A stretch of 64,000 nucleotides of DNA from Macrobrachium rosenbergii (lineage: Eukaryota; Arthropoda; Malacostraca; Decapoda; Palaemonidae). The stretch spans positions 57,873,587 through 57,937,586 of the forward strand of contig NC_089763.1 of NCBI RefSeq assembly GCF_040412425.1. Reading direction: 5' to 3'. Below, in pieces: positions 55,821 to 64,000 of the stretch. The notes beneath the pieces were generated by a model. That model was not told the DNA's origin, did no database searches, and saw only the letters and a list, made by a program, of their open reading frames with translations. Within the stretch, counting starts at the first letter, position 1. Each line of letters begins with the position of its first letter. A program made the translations under genes and the position numbers.

Positions 55821-56538
55821 CTACTGTCTCTTCACCTTGTTGTAAGGTCATTGAGTTTAAGGGAAGCCGGGGGGCACAGTGTACCTGGAGTATCCGCCAG
55901 TTTTTAAAAGTTGGGGTGGTGGTTCTTATTTTTGGTTTTAGGCAAGGGTGCCATTCTGGTCTTTGTCAGCCATCAGTGAACTTACATGGCTGCAAAGTAC
56001 CCACTGAAGTAGGGGCAACTCTTGGCCAGTACTGCCATGCCCTGTACAGGTTAAGATGAGCGCCGACCAGAGGCGGTACCCACCTGAAAGCAGCTCTCTT
56101 AGCAGTCAAGGTGCAACAAGCATTGACCCAATGCTAGCAACCTTTCTAGTTCAAAATCATTATCTTTATTAGTGTTTTAGTTTAGAACAAGTCCATGATT
56201 CCCACCTTTCAATGTGGAATCAGCTATGTAATTGTTTAAGTCACTTATATAAAATGACGTTTTATGATGAAGTTTTGTATATACTTACCTAGCAGTTACA
56301 TAACTGGAGCCCACCCTTCTCCCCTCAGTGGACATTGGGCAGCAAATGAATTGAAGCTCTATGCTGAGTTTTACCTATCAGTCCCAAAAGTGGGTGGGAC
56401 CCTGTCACCTACACTAGAGATGGCAGCCCCACTGCAAAAATTTGAGCTTTGTTAGATTGTTGTGTAGAAAGCTAGTAGCTATGTAACTGCTTGGTAAGTA
56501 TATATAAAACTTTATTTTATCATAAAAATGTCATTTTT
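55821..56538 (+). repeat. DIRS F 3' region and right inverted terminal repeat
   Basis: Conserved tail blocks (gtacctggagtatccgcc, ggctgcaaagtacccact), then aatcagctatgtaattg and its inverted partner, then the complement of the left terminal repeat, ending at gtcattttt. Confidence 0.82.
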
Positions 56539-56902
56539 AAGTCAATTGTTGGCCATAGGAAGATACACACAAATCTCAGTTGGAGGTGGTTTTTGGATAC
56601 AATTATTAGTAAAACAATTATTGAAAGCTCCAAATGGGTATTGTTTATAAGTGAATTTCTTCTGATTATAGTGCTAATGGAAATGCATTTACTGATACTT
56701 TATGCAAATTAAAGTGTGTAAATACTCCAGGATTGGCTAGCTTGGCAGGACAACTGGATATGTGTAATGCATGTACCTTGTGCATATCATTATTGTTATT
56801 TTTTTATGAAAAAAGTTAAGATGAAATATTGAAATATCTGGTTTTTTTTTTATTTCATTGCTGCAACATCAGAGGCTCATTTAATTTTAGTTCGTAACAA
56901 AA

Positions 56903-57735
56903 TTGGGGGGCCAGTTAGTACAGATGGAACAAAGAGACTTGGAACAGCATACCTCTAGTTCTTTTGTAGCAAGTAGGGAAGTCAGATTGGTTTCACCTAT
57001 TGATGACAACGAAATCAGTAAATATTTCCATCAGCTTGAAAAGGGGGCAGAGAATTTGAAGTGGCCTTTAATGCCTGACTGTTATCCAAGGAAAAGCCGA
57101 CATGCTTATTTAGCAATGTCAGTTGAAGATGCCTCACAGTGTGAGTTGGTGAAGCTGGCCATTTTGACAGCATACGAGGTAGTTCTGGAAGCTTACAGAC
57201 AGAAGTTCCAAAATCTTAGGAAAAGTAAAGGTCAAACATAGGTAGAATTTGCACACAACAAAGTGGTGTACTTTGAAAGGTGGTGAACGTCAGTGACAGT
57301 CAGCAGTGATTTTAGAAAGCTTAAAAATTTCATGTAAGTAGAAGAGTTCAAGAGGTGTGTTAGGGATGCCCATAAGTCATATTTGGATGAAAAAGAAGCC
57401 TTAACACTACAAGCTTTGAGGTTGTCAGATTAGTATTTTCTTACAAAAAATCAGAAGATGGTTCATTCAAGTAATAGGACAGACCCTACTAACACTAATG
57501 GTGGTAAACCTGGTCCATCTCACATGACTTGAATCCAAGGGCAAGGGAACCAACATAAAAACCGAGGATAATGACACCAGAAGTCAAATTAAAGAAAAGA
57601 GATTTTTAGTAGACCTTCATGCAGTTACTGGAAGAAACGAGGTCATGTTTAGTTAGAATGCCCCTTTCTTAGAAAAATAAAGGAAAAAGACATTATGCAT
57701 AATGCTCTGGTAAATTCTTTCATAGAGGCACCTGT
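56903..57735 (+). pseudogene. Gmr1-like gag with degenerate zinc knuckle
   Basis: 56,903-57,241 is open: VRLVSPIDDNEISKYFHQLE, LKWPLMPDC and LAILTAYEVVLEAYRQKFQN are typical of the gypsy gag capsid region. It continues in the same frame through several stops (VEFAH, RCVRDAHKSYLDEKEALTLQ). Near 57,620-57,665 CSYWKKRGHV*LECP is a CCHC knuckle whose second Cys is Trp. Confidence 0.78.
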
Positions 57736-57939
57736 GCCAGAAATTAGTTGAGGGAATTACCTTATCCTCTTAAGAAAGCCAAAAAGGTGGATTCGTCTGA
57801 TCTTTGGGAGAGTTTCTTCCCTTTGTGCAGGAGGGATTTGTTTCTCCAAGTGACAATTCTACTTTTCAGTCTCATCAAATTTATTGAGGTACTGCTGCAT
57901 CTCAGCCACCTCTGTTAAAGGAGGCATTGTCTACATGTG

Positions 57940-58388
57940 ATGAGACAGCATTGAAAGGAGGGATGTCTCTGTACCTCTGTACTCTGTGTTTTTGAGGTCA
58001 GACTTAGTTACGGAACAAGTTAAGGTGGGACTTATATCCAGTTTCCCTATTAAAGATGTTCCTACATTACTAGGAAATGACTTAGCTGGTGGGGAAACTT
58101 GTATCCTCTGTTTAGCTGACTTCTCATCCAAGCACTGAAAAGGAATCTAATTTGGATTCTGATGTGTTTCCTGCCTGTGCAGTGACTCGAGCAGTAGCCA
58201 AGAAGGATGAAGAGGAGGACCTAGAGCAATGTAGCACGCAGTCACATCAAGGTGACTTAAATCATTTTGCGATAAGTATAACAAAGAGTTCCTGTTTTGA
58301 TGAATTGTCAGACGCTTTCATAGGATCATTATTTGATAAGAAGCAAGATAGTTCTCGAACTCAGAGTCAAAGGAAGATTCCCACATGA
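57940..58388 (+). pseudogene. Gmr1-like protease-linker region
   Basis: Reads SDLVTEQVKVGLISSFPIKD then VPTLLGNDLAGG, then DSDVFPACAVTRAVAKKDEE. The LLGNDLAGG and CAVTRA motifs recur at this place, downstream of the protease, in such gypsy elements. The Asp-Thr/Ser-Gly box itself is not clear. Only 58,152-58,388 is open. Confidence 0.65.
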
Positions 58389-58500
58389 CCAATGAAATGT
58401 CCTTTGCCAGAAAGCAAATAATCAAAGAACGGAACATTGATTCTGAGATTGCAGAGATGAGGAAGAGAGCTCTACCTAGTGATGAAATAGTCAAGTTTCA

Positions 58501-59420
58501 GTGATATGTTACATTTCAGATGGAATTTTGATGTGGAAATGGCACCCTGCTGATAAACCTGCATATGAAGACTGGGCAGGAGTCCATCCAGTTGTGGTTC
58601 GTAAAGTTTATAGGAATGAAATTCTCAAAGTGGTTCATAGTCTGCCTCTTGATGGTCATTTAAGGATTAATAAAACAACCCACAAGATAATAAAGAAATT
58701 CTACTGGCCTGGGTTGTGTAAAGATGTTACCAAATTTTTAAGGACCTGCCATGCCTGTCAGATGATGGGAAAACAAGCTCTGCCCTCCTGTGGCTTCACG
58801 ACAGCCCATTGCAACTTATGGTAAACCAATTCCAAAAATTCTTTTGGACTGTGCAGTTCCTTTGCCAAAAACAAGATTAGGAAATTAATACCTTTTGACA
58901 ATCATGTAAGGCTACAAAATTCCCTGAAGCACATCCACTCCGAACTGTCAAGGTTGTTACAGTAAATAATGCATTAATTAAATTTTTCTCTTTGGTCTAC
59001 CTACAGAAATACGGTTTATCTACAGAAATTCGGTTGGATCAAGGTAGTAACTTTACACATCAACTTGGTATCAAACAAATCATTTGAAGTGCTTATCATC
59101 CTCAAAATCAGGGTCTTCTTGAAAGATTTTACTCTGCCCGCAAGATGATTCAGATTTACTGTTATGAGAATGAGGACTGGGATTAGGGTATTATTTTGTT
59201 GTTTGCTGCCAGAGAGTCAGCTCAGGAATCACTTGGCTTAAGCCCATTTAAGCTAGTTTTTAGACACCAGGTTGGAGGACCTTTAACATTGCTAAGTGAA
59301 CAATGGACCAACAAGAGACTCAAAGCATTCTGGTAGATTATTTTTGGAAGTTTAGGTAATGACTTTGCAGAGCCTGCAAACTAACTGAGAAAAACCTTGA
59401 TTCAGCACAAGGAAATTTGA
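58501..59420 (+). pseudogene. Gmr1-like integrase
   Basis: The N-terminal zinc module is intact: EILKVVHSLPLDGHLRINKT then FLRTCHACQMMGK (H-H-C-C). Core catalytic residues are recognisable: Asp in LLDCAVPLPKT, Asp in RLDQGSNFTHQ and Glu in NQGLLERFYSA. RESAQESLGLSPFKLVF is the usual downstream motif. Stops and frame changes appear after residue 107. Confidence 0.85.
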
Positions 59421-59763
59421 AAACCATGTATGAAAAGAAAGCTTGAACTAAAACATTTCAGCCAGGAGATAAAGTGATATTAATGTTTTCTCTCTAGTCA
59501 TATCCCCTGCAAACTAGATTTCATGGATCATATGAGAAAATCAAAAGTGATTGACCTCAGTTATGTTGTGGCTACACCTGATAGAAGGAAGCCAAGACAG
59601 CTTTGTCATAAACATGCTAATGCCTTATCACAAGAGATCCACTGATGTTGTTGCAGCTGTAGGTATCCCTGGTATTGAAGACAGTGTTAAAGTTGAGGAT
59701 GAATGTCAGGATGAGCCACCCTTGATAAAGTCTGAGCTTATTCCCTGTAGATTGCTGAACTGA
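59421..59763 (+). pseudogene. Integrase C-terminus to RT linker
   Basis: FQPGDKVILMF is the integrase C-terminal motif; LQTRFHGSYEKI and VVATPDRRKPRQLCHKH follow, as in gypsy elements between integrase and RT. Frame changes separate the pieces. Confidence 0.7.
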
Positions 59764-59926
59764 AATCCTTCAGAACCTTGACCAAAAATTGCCTCATTTA
59801 GAACCTTGGCAACAAAATCAAATGGGAATTAATCAAGAAATTTCTAGACTTGTTCCCAGAAGTTCCAAAATGAACTTCTATAGCACTTCATAATGCTGAT
59901 GACGGTTACACCAAACCCATCAAACA

Positions 59927-60180
59927 TTGTCCATAACAAGGAGTCCAGACAAATATAAAATAACTGGTAATGAAATAAGTTATAGGTTAGAACATGGCAT
60001 AAGTTATATGTTAGAACATGACATCATTCAACCTTCCCACTCTAGTTGGAGTTCTCTGTGTGTTTTGGCATCTAAACCTGGTGGTAGTAGTAGATTTTGT
60101 ACAGATTACAAGAAGGTGAATGCTGTTTGTAAAACAGATGCATGTCCAATCCCAAGAGAAGATGATTGTATTGTCTTTTA
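59927..60180 (+). pseudogene. Gmr1-like RT, N-terminal fragment
   Basis: An 84-codon open stretch: GISYMLEHDIIQPSHSSWSS, CVLASKPGGSSRFCTDYKKV then NAVCKTDACPIPREDDC. This is the RT fingers region ending just before the first palm Asp. It stops where the mariner inserts, 28 bases on. Confidence 0.88.
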
Positions 60181-60402
60181 GGACTTGCAGACCCACTGGG
60201 GGAAACGTATGAAGTGTGATCATAAAGTATTGGGACTGGTGCTTTAGTAAAGGAGCTAAAATATGCAGAATGAAGCCACTTAGCACAGATTGACCTTCAC
60301 CCCAACTGTGCTTGCACTAAGCTTTCAGCGTCCTTGCTTACTTTTGCTCTTTACAGCAGCATTTGCAAGGAATGTGTGTAGGCTGTGGTCATCACATTGA
60401 CT

Positions 60403-61677
60403 ATGATGGAGAAAGTTGAGCAGAGAATATGCATCAAATTTTGCCAAAAGCTTGGTGATACCTGTGCACAGACCTACACAAAGTTGCAAAAAGTGTATGG
60501 AGAGGAGTGCATGATCCTCACACAAGTGTACGAGTGGTTCAGACATTTTCAAGATGGCCAACAAAATGTCAACAGTGACAAACGTTCTGAGAGACCTGCA
60601 ACCAGCAGAACTGAGAAAAACATCGCAGTTGTGCATGCAGCTGTGAGGAGAAATCGTCGAATCACCATCTGTGAGTTACTGGAGGATGTGCAGATTAGTT
60701 ATGTTCAGTTCAGTCCATTCTCACTGAAGATTTGGGTATGAGACATGTGTCTGCCAAGTTTTTGCCAAAACTGCTTTCAGCTGACAAAAAAGAAACTCTG
60801 GTTTCAGCTGCACAAGATCTTGATTGCGTTGAGAACGATGAAAACTTTTTTAAAACGGTTGTAACACATGATGAATCTTGGGTCTATGGCTATGACCCAA
60901 AACCAAGGCTCAGTCAGTTCCTTGCTGGGTGAGTGGGTTCCGTTCTCAGCTACCACTCTGTTGGTCGCGAGTTCGAATCTCCGACCGGCCAGTGAAGAAC
61001 AAGAGGAATTTGTTTCTGGTGATAGAAATTCATTTCTCGCTATAATGTGGTTCGGATTCCACAATAAGCTGTAGGTCCCGTTGCTAGGTAATCAATTGGT
61101 TCTTAGCCACGTAAAAATAAATCTAATCCTTCGGGCCAGCCCTAGGAGAGCTGTTAATCAGCTCAGTGGTCTGGTTAAACTAAGATATACTTAACTTTTT
61201 CAAGGCTCAGTCTTGGCAGTGGAAGACCCCAACCTCTCCGAAACTGAGGAAAGCACAAATGAGTCAAAGCAATGCGAAGAGACAGTTGACCCTTTTCTTC
61301 GACTACAAGGGCATTGTTCATCATGAGTATGCTCCACATGGTCAGACAGTAAACGAGTACTGCTGTGATGTGTTGAGGCATTTGCAGATGCTATTTGTCA
61401 GAAAAGGCCAGAATTGCACGCGCCTGGCGAGTGGCAATTGCACCATGACAACACACCTGCCCATTCAGTGCAGTTTGTGCAGCAGTTTTTGGCCAAACAC
61501 AACATCCCCCAGGTCCAACAGCCACCGTATTCCCCAGATTTTGCCACTTGCGACTTTTTCCTCTTTCAAAATTCAAATCCCACATGAAAGGAAGAAAATT
61601 TCAGACGTCGAGGAGACCCATGTGAATGCGCTGAGGCAGCTGCTGATTATCCCAGAAAACGAGTTCCATGAATGCTG
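60403..61677 (+). pseudogene. mariner transposase (D,D34D)
   Basis: Starts at ATG 60,403 (MMEKVEQRICIKFCQKLGDT), with an N-terminal helix-turn-helix region including YEWFRHFQDGQQNV. A one-base frameshift lies near 60,705 before MRHVSAKFLPKLL. Catalytic Asp residues are in THDESWVYGYD, HHDNTPAH (61,447-61,449) and SPDFATCDFFLF (61,552-61,554); 34 residues separate the last two. A SINE splits the gene at 60,916-61,200, and more frame changes follow. Confidence 0.92.
60916..61200 (+). mobile_element. tRNA-derived-looking SINE, copy 2
   Basis: 285 bases between perfect 12-base duplications caaggctcagtc (60,904-60,915 and 61,201-61,212). The head has an A-box-like tgggtgagtgg and B-box-like gttcgaatctcc. 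The conserved middle and tail are as in the copies at 36,097 and 38,513. It ends ttaacttttt. The transposase reads through when it is removed (RLS then LGSGRP). Confidence 0.93.
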
Positions 61678-61779
61678 AGTAAAGCATGTGGCTTCGAAGG
61701 AAATTAAATGCCAAGATGGTATGTTTTGTAGTTTTCTTTGTGTAGCACCAGTCCAGATACTTTATGATCACACTTCGTA

Positions 61780-61980
61780 TGTCTCCCTCCTGTGAACAGA
61801 TCTTGCAGGTCTGCCTGTTGGTGATGAATACTGGCATATGCTTAGCCTGGCCTGGTCAGTGATCCACAGTAGGCAGTCTTGCTCTGTTCTCTCTTTGGTA
61901 CTGACATTCCCAGAAATTCTGACTTCAGACAGGGTTATGGTGTGCTGGTAACTGGGTAGTGTATAGGTTTCATCTACTGA
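61780..61980. other. Unassigned flank of the mariner
   Basis: Directly follows the mariner TA. It does not continue the RT of the interrupted gypsy element, so the gypsy copy was already truncated or was rearranged. No feature recognised. Confidence 0.5.

Positions 61981-62060
<80 letters not shown>
61981..62060. repeat. (AAT)n microsatellite
   Basis: About 26 perfect trinucleotide repeats. Confidence 0.98.
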
Positions 62061-62062
<2 letters not shown>

Positions 62063-63428
62063 GTTGCTTAAGTGTGTCTTCCTTTTTCATTTTTCCAAAT
62101 AAACAGCTAATGTGTTGTACCCGCGATGTCAGTAAGGATTTTACAGTTTCAAAGAAACAAACAGTGTGATACCGACACTGGGTTCTAACTCGTACACTTG
62201 TCTGGACTTATTTTTACTGCAGATTTTGAAAAATCGGTGCAAGCACTTTTTCTCTCATAAGAGCTTTAACTTTGACAGGGCAACATTCGTTGACAGGACA
62301 ACATTCGTAGATTAGATCTGTTAAGAAATAATAAAAAATTACTTATTTTGAACAACTGTAAGAACGGCAGGTTTTCTCTACCAAATATTAATGATCTTTT
62401 TACAAGTATATGCAAAACATGGGGAATGTGGTGAGAGACGCACCTACCCATTATCAAGGGGGTATTTAAGGGATGATTTGGGAGCTTAACTCCCGGTAAC
62501 AGAGACATGGTTGGCTTGCAAGATTAAGGTAAGGCGATCGTTGGTGCTTTAGTAATGATTTTATCTCTAGCTGTCGATGTTTGAATACATAATTTTTGAA
62601 CATCCACCGATGTATTTCATTGAAGGAAGTAGGACTTTTAGGTCGGAGTCGATGCTTAGCCCTTGTTTAATGGTATGGCTATGGAATTTTGATGGTTCCT
62701 CCGTCACTCCCTTCGCTTGCATTGCCTGATGGACATGAAATGGGAGATTTGTTCTTCCAGAGTTATTAATAAAGGACACTGGTCGTTTCAACAGGTGCAG
62801 ACGTCTCTAAGTAATGCACTAGACAGATTTGCCGCCAGTGGACAAGGGCGAATAAGTTACAGTGAAGAATATTACTTACGGAAATTAGCTTTAGATTTTA
62901 ACAAATGTGTACATGGACTGAGAATGCATGGTGTCTGGTGGACACGTGTACTGTGAAAATCGATAAACAGGCAAATATAAGGTGAGCTTATGGGGGAAAT
63001 GCAAATGAGGAATAAGGGTGATGAGAATGAAAATGGAGATAGTGATATGCGAGAGGAGAAACTGAAAAGAAATTTGGGCGAGACACAGATGTTTTGCCTC
63101 AGTGATGGTTGTTTGCTTGAAATGTTCCTTTGGAATTATTAACTCTTTAAATCATTATTTTGGAAAAGAGGGGTAGAAACAGTGATGTACGGTGGTCCTT
63201 GCTACAACTGCGTTTTTAAACGAAAGAGGCTCCAGCTGTTATTGTTATCCGCTGTGTGGATTCTCATTTATAAGTTATGGAATATGTATGCCAAAGGTAA
63301 ATGTCCTGGATGTCCAAGGAATCCCTCATAAGCCAGTGCTGGCTCAAAAGCTTTAGCCTCTATAAAATTGTTAATTGAATTTCCAATGTAAACATCCACT
63401 TTCTCAGTTGCTTAATTGGGTTAGAAGA

Positions 63429-63432
<4 letters not shown>
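62061..63432. other. Unassigned DNA with one possible exon
   Basis: No transposon hallmark seen. A 79-codon frame at 62,717-62,956 (QVQTSLSNALDRFAASGQGR onward) has a balanced composition and is preceded by ttcaacag at 62,788-62,795, an acceptable 3' splice site, so it could be an exon. I do not recognise it. The rest shows nothing. Confidence 0.35.

Positions 63433-63500
<68 letters not shown>
63433..63500. repeat. (CT)n microsatellite
   Basis: About 34 perfect CT units. A complementary (GA)n lies 125 bases downstream. Confidence 0.98.
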
Positions 63501-63503
<3 letters not shown>

Positions 63504-63622
63504 GGGACTTTGTAAATTCTGTCGAATGGAGTGGTATGTGCTCCTCCCGAAAAGTGTTAATTTTAATAGTTCTCCTGGTCTTTAGAGGGAAAAAGAGAAT
63601 TGCAATGGTAACCCCTTTTGTT

Positions 63623-63624
<2 letters not shown>

Positions 63625-63683
<59 letters not shown>
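63625..63683. repeat. (GA)n microsatellite
   Basis: About 29 perfect GA units, the complement of the upstream (CT)n. The Ser/Leu-repeat reading frame on the minus strand is an artefact. Confidence 0.98.
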
Positions 63684-63687
<4 letters not shown>

Positions 63688-64000
63688 ATGGCGGCTGTGA
63701 TAAAGTGAGGTATTTAAAGATCATTATCTCTTTCATATCATATTTTAAGAATATGTTAAAGACAAATCCCAAAGTGATATATTAAAAATGTATTAGAAAT
63801 GGTGCTTAGCCATTGCAGTAACGGGAAATTTGGTTTTCATTACTTTTATTTCCTCGGAATTCTAGGAAATTGTACTTGGCAGCCATTGGAAGTTTTTTTT
63901 TATTAAATAAGGCTCTGGCAAGGTCAAGGAAGGGTGCAGTTTGTATATTCCGAATCGCAGTAATATGTTTTCATAGTGATAACGTGTGGGAAATTGAACT
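63684..64000. other. Right flank, nothing recognised
   Basis: AT-rich sequence to the end of the window with no open frame or repeat I can name. Confidence 0.5.

Larger units (their letters stand above)
51375..56538 (+). mobile_element. DIRS-like retrotransposon copy F
   Basis: Inverted terminal repeats at about 51,380-51,540 and 56,340-56,538 share gtaggtgacagggtcccacc and ttttgggactgataggta as complements. Gag lacks the N-terminal Cys motif by deletion. Pol and recombinase follow in family order with frequent stops. The catalytic box is YLDG, and two recombinase active-site residues are changed. Confidence 0.88.
56547..60207 (+). mobile_element. Ty3/gypsy retrotransposon, Gmr1-like order (integrase before RT), 3'-truncated
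   Basis: In order: possible 5' LTR (56,547-56,899), TGG-initial primer site (56,904), gag, protease region, integrase (58,500-59,400), then the RT start (59,927-60,180). In ordinary Ty3/gypsy elements RT precedes integrase. The reversed order with gypsy-type domains matches the Gmr1 group described from cod. Every gene has stops. The element ends where a mariner inserts at 60,208, and no downstream RT, RNase H or 3' LTR was found. Confidence 0.78.
60210..61777 (+). mobile_element. mariner-family DNA transposon, interrupted by a SINE
   Basis: Inverted ends: tgaagtgtgatcataaagta at the left and the complement of tactttatgatcacacttcg at the right, continuing through actggtgct. TA lies on both sides (60,208-60,209 and 61,778-61,779), the mariner target. 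Without the 285-base SINE and its 12-base duplication the element is about 1.27 kb, normal for mariner. Confidence 0.93.

Noticed and set aside
60925..60995. tRNA-like sequence with A- and B-box-like motifs
   Set aside because: It is the head of a SINE with target duplications; I see no cloverleaf with a proper acceptor stem, so it is not called a tRNA gene.
1..64000. CRISPR arrays, operons or bacterial regulatory sites
   Set aside because: The repeats found are microsatellites, transposon ends and gag arrays; spacing and context are eukaryotic and nothing resembles repeat-spacer structure.

Overview
This window looks like arthropod nuclear DNA, most likely from a decapod crustacean. Long (CT)n, (AAT)n and (TA)n microsatellites, (CCTAA)n-like telomeric motifs, a dispersed repeat I recall from decapod sequences (13,255-13,567) and a run of DIRS-like tyrosine-recombinase retrotransposons all point that way. 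I found no convincing host gene, rRNA or true tRNA gene. Almost everything recognisable is transposable-element DNA, and nearly every coding region is broken by stops or frameshifts, so coding entries are mostly called pseudogenes.

Region 1 (656-9,031, minus strand) is a two-LTR BEL/Pao retrotransposon: LTR, primer-binding site, gag with DUF1759-like region and zinc knuckles, protease, RT, RNase H, integrase, LTR. Region 2 (9,032-15,877) is mostly unassigned, with a LINE endonuclease scrap, microsatellites, a decapod-type dispersed repeat and a cluster of direct and inverted repeats. Region 3 (15,878-28,090) is a DIRS element (A) whose recombinase gene is split by a second DIRS element (B). 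Region 4 (28,091-30,531) is unassigned apart from a 0.77 kb foldback palindrome. Region 5 (30,532-39,741) is a scrambled DIRS copy (C) fused to a 5'-truncated one (D), each hit by the same SINE family. Region 6 (39,742-43,597) is unassigned DNA plus a Harbinger-like element with a MADF-domain remnant, itself carrying a pogo/Tigger-like MITE. Region 7 (43,598-56,538) holds GC-rich DIRS copy E (second MITE in its left terminal repeat), fragment G and copy F. Region 8 (56,547-61,777) is a decayed Ty3/gypsy element with integrase before RT (Gmr1-like), interrupted by a mariner, which is interrupted by a SINE. Region 9 (61,778-64,000) is unassigned DNA with microsatellites.

The DIRS copies all lie on the plus strand and share one plan: inverted terminal repeat; gag (N-terminal Cys motif, Pro/Ser-rich linker, tandem repeat array, PIK-type motif, acidic SLL motif); RT, RNase H and a Dam-like methyltransferase-type domain; a tyrosine recombinase in an overlapping frame; and a conserved 3' region with the second terminal repeat. 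The most unusual signals are (i) a repeat array at the same gag position whose unit differs completely between copies but is usually a multiple of three bases, (ii) a conserved stretch where the pol C-terminus and recombinase N-terminus are read from the same DNA in two frames, and (iii) multi-level nesting that gives relative insertion ages. All calls come from reading the sequence by eye; no database search was run.
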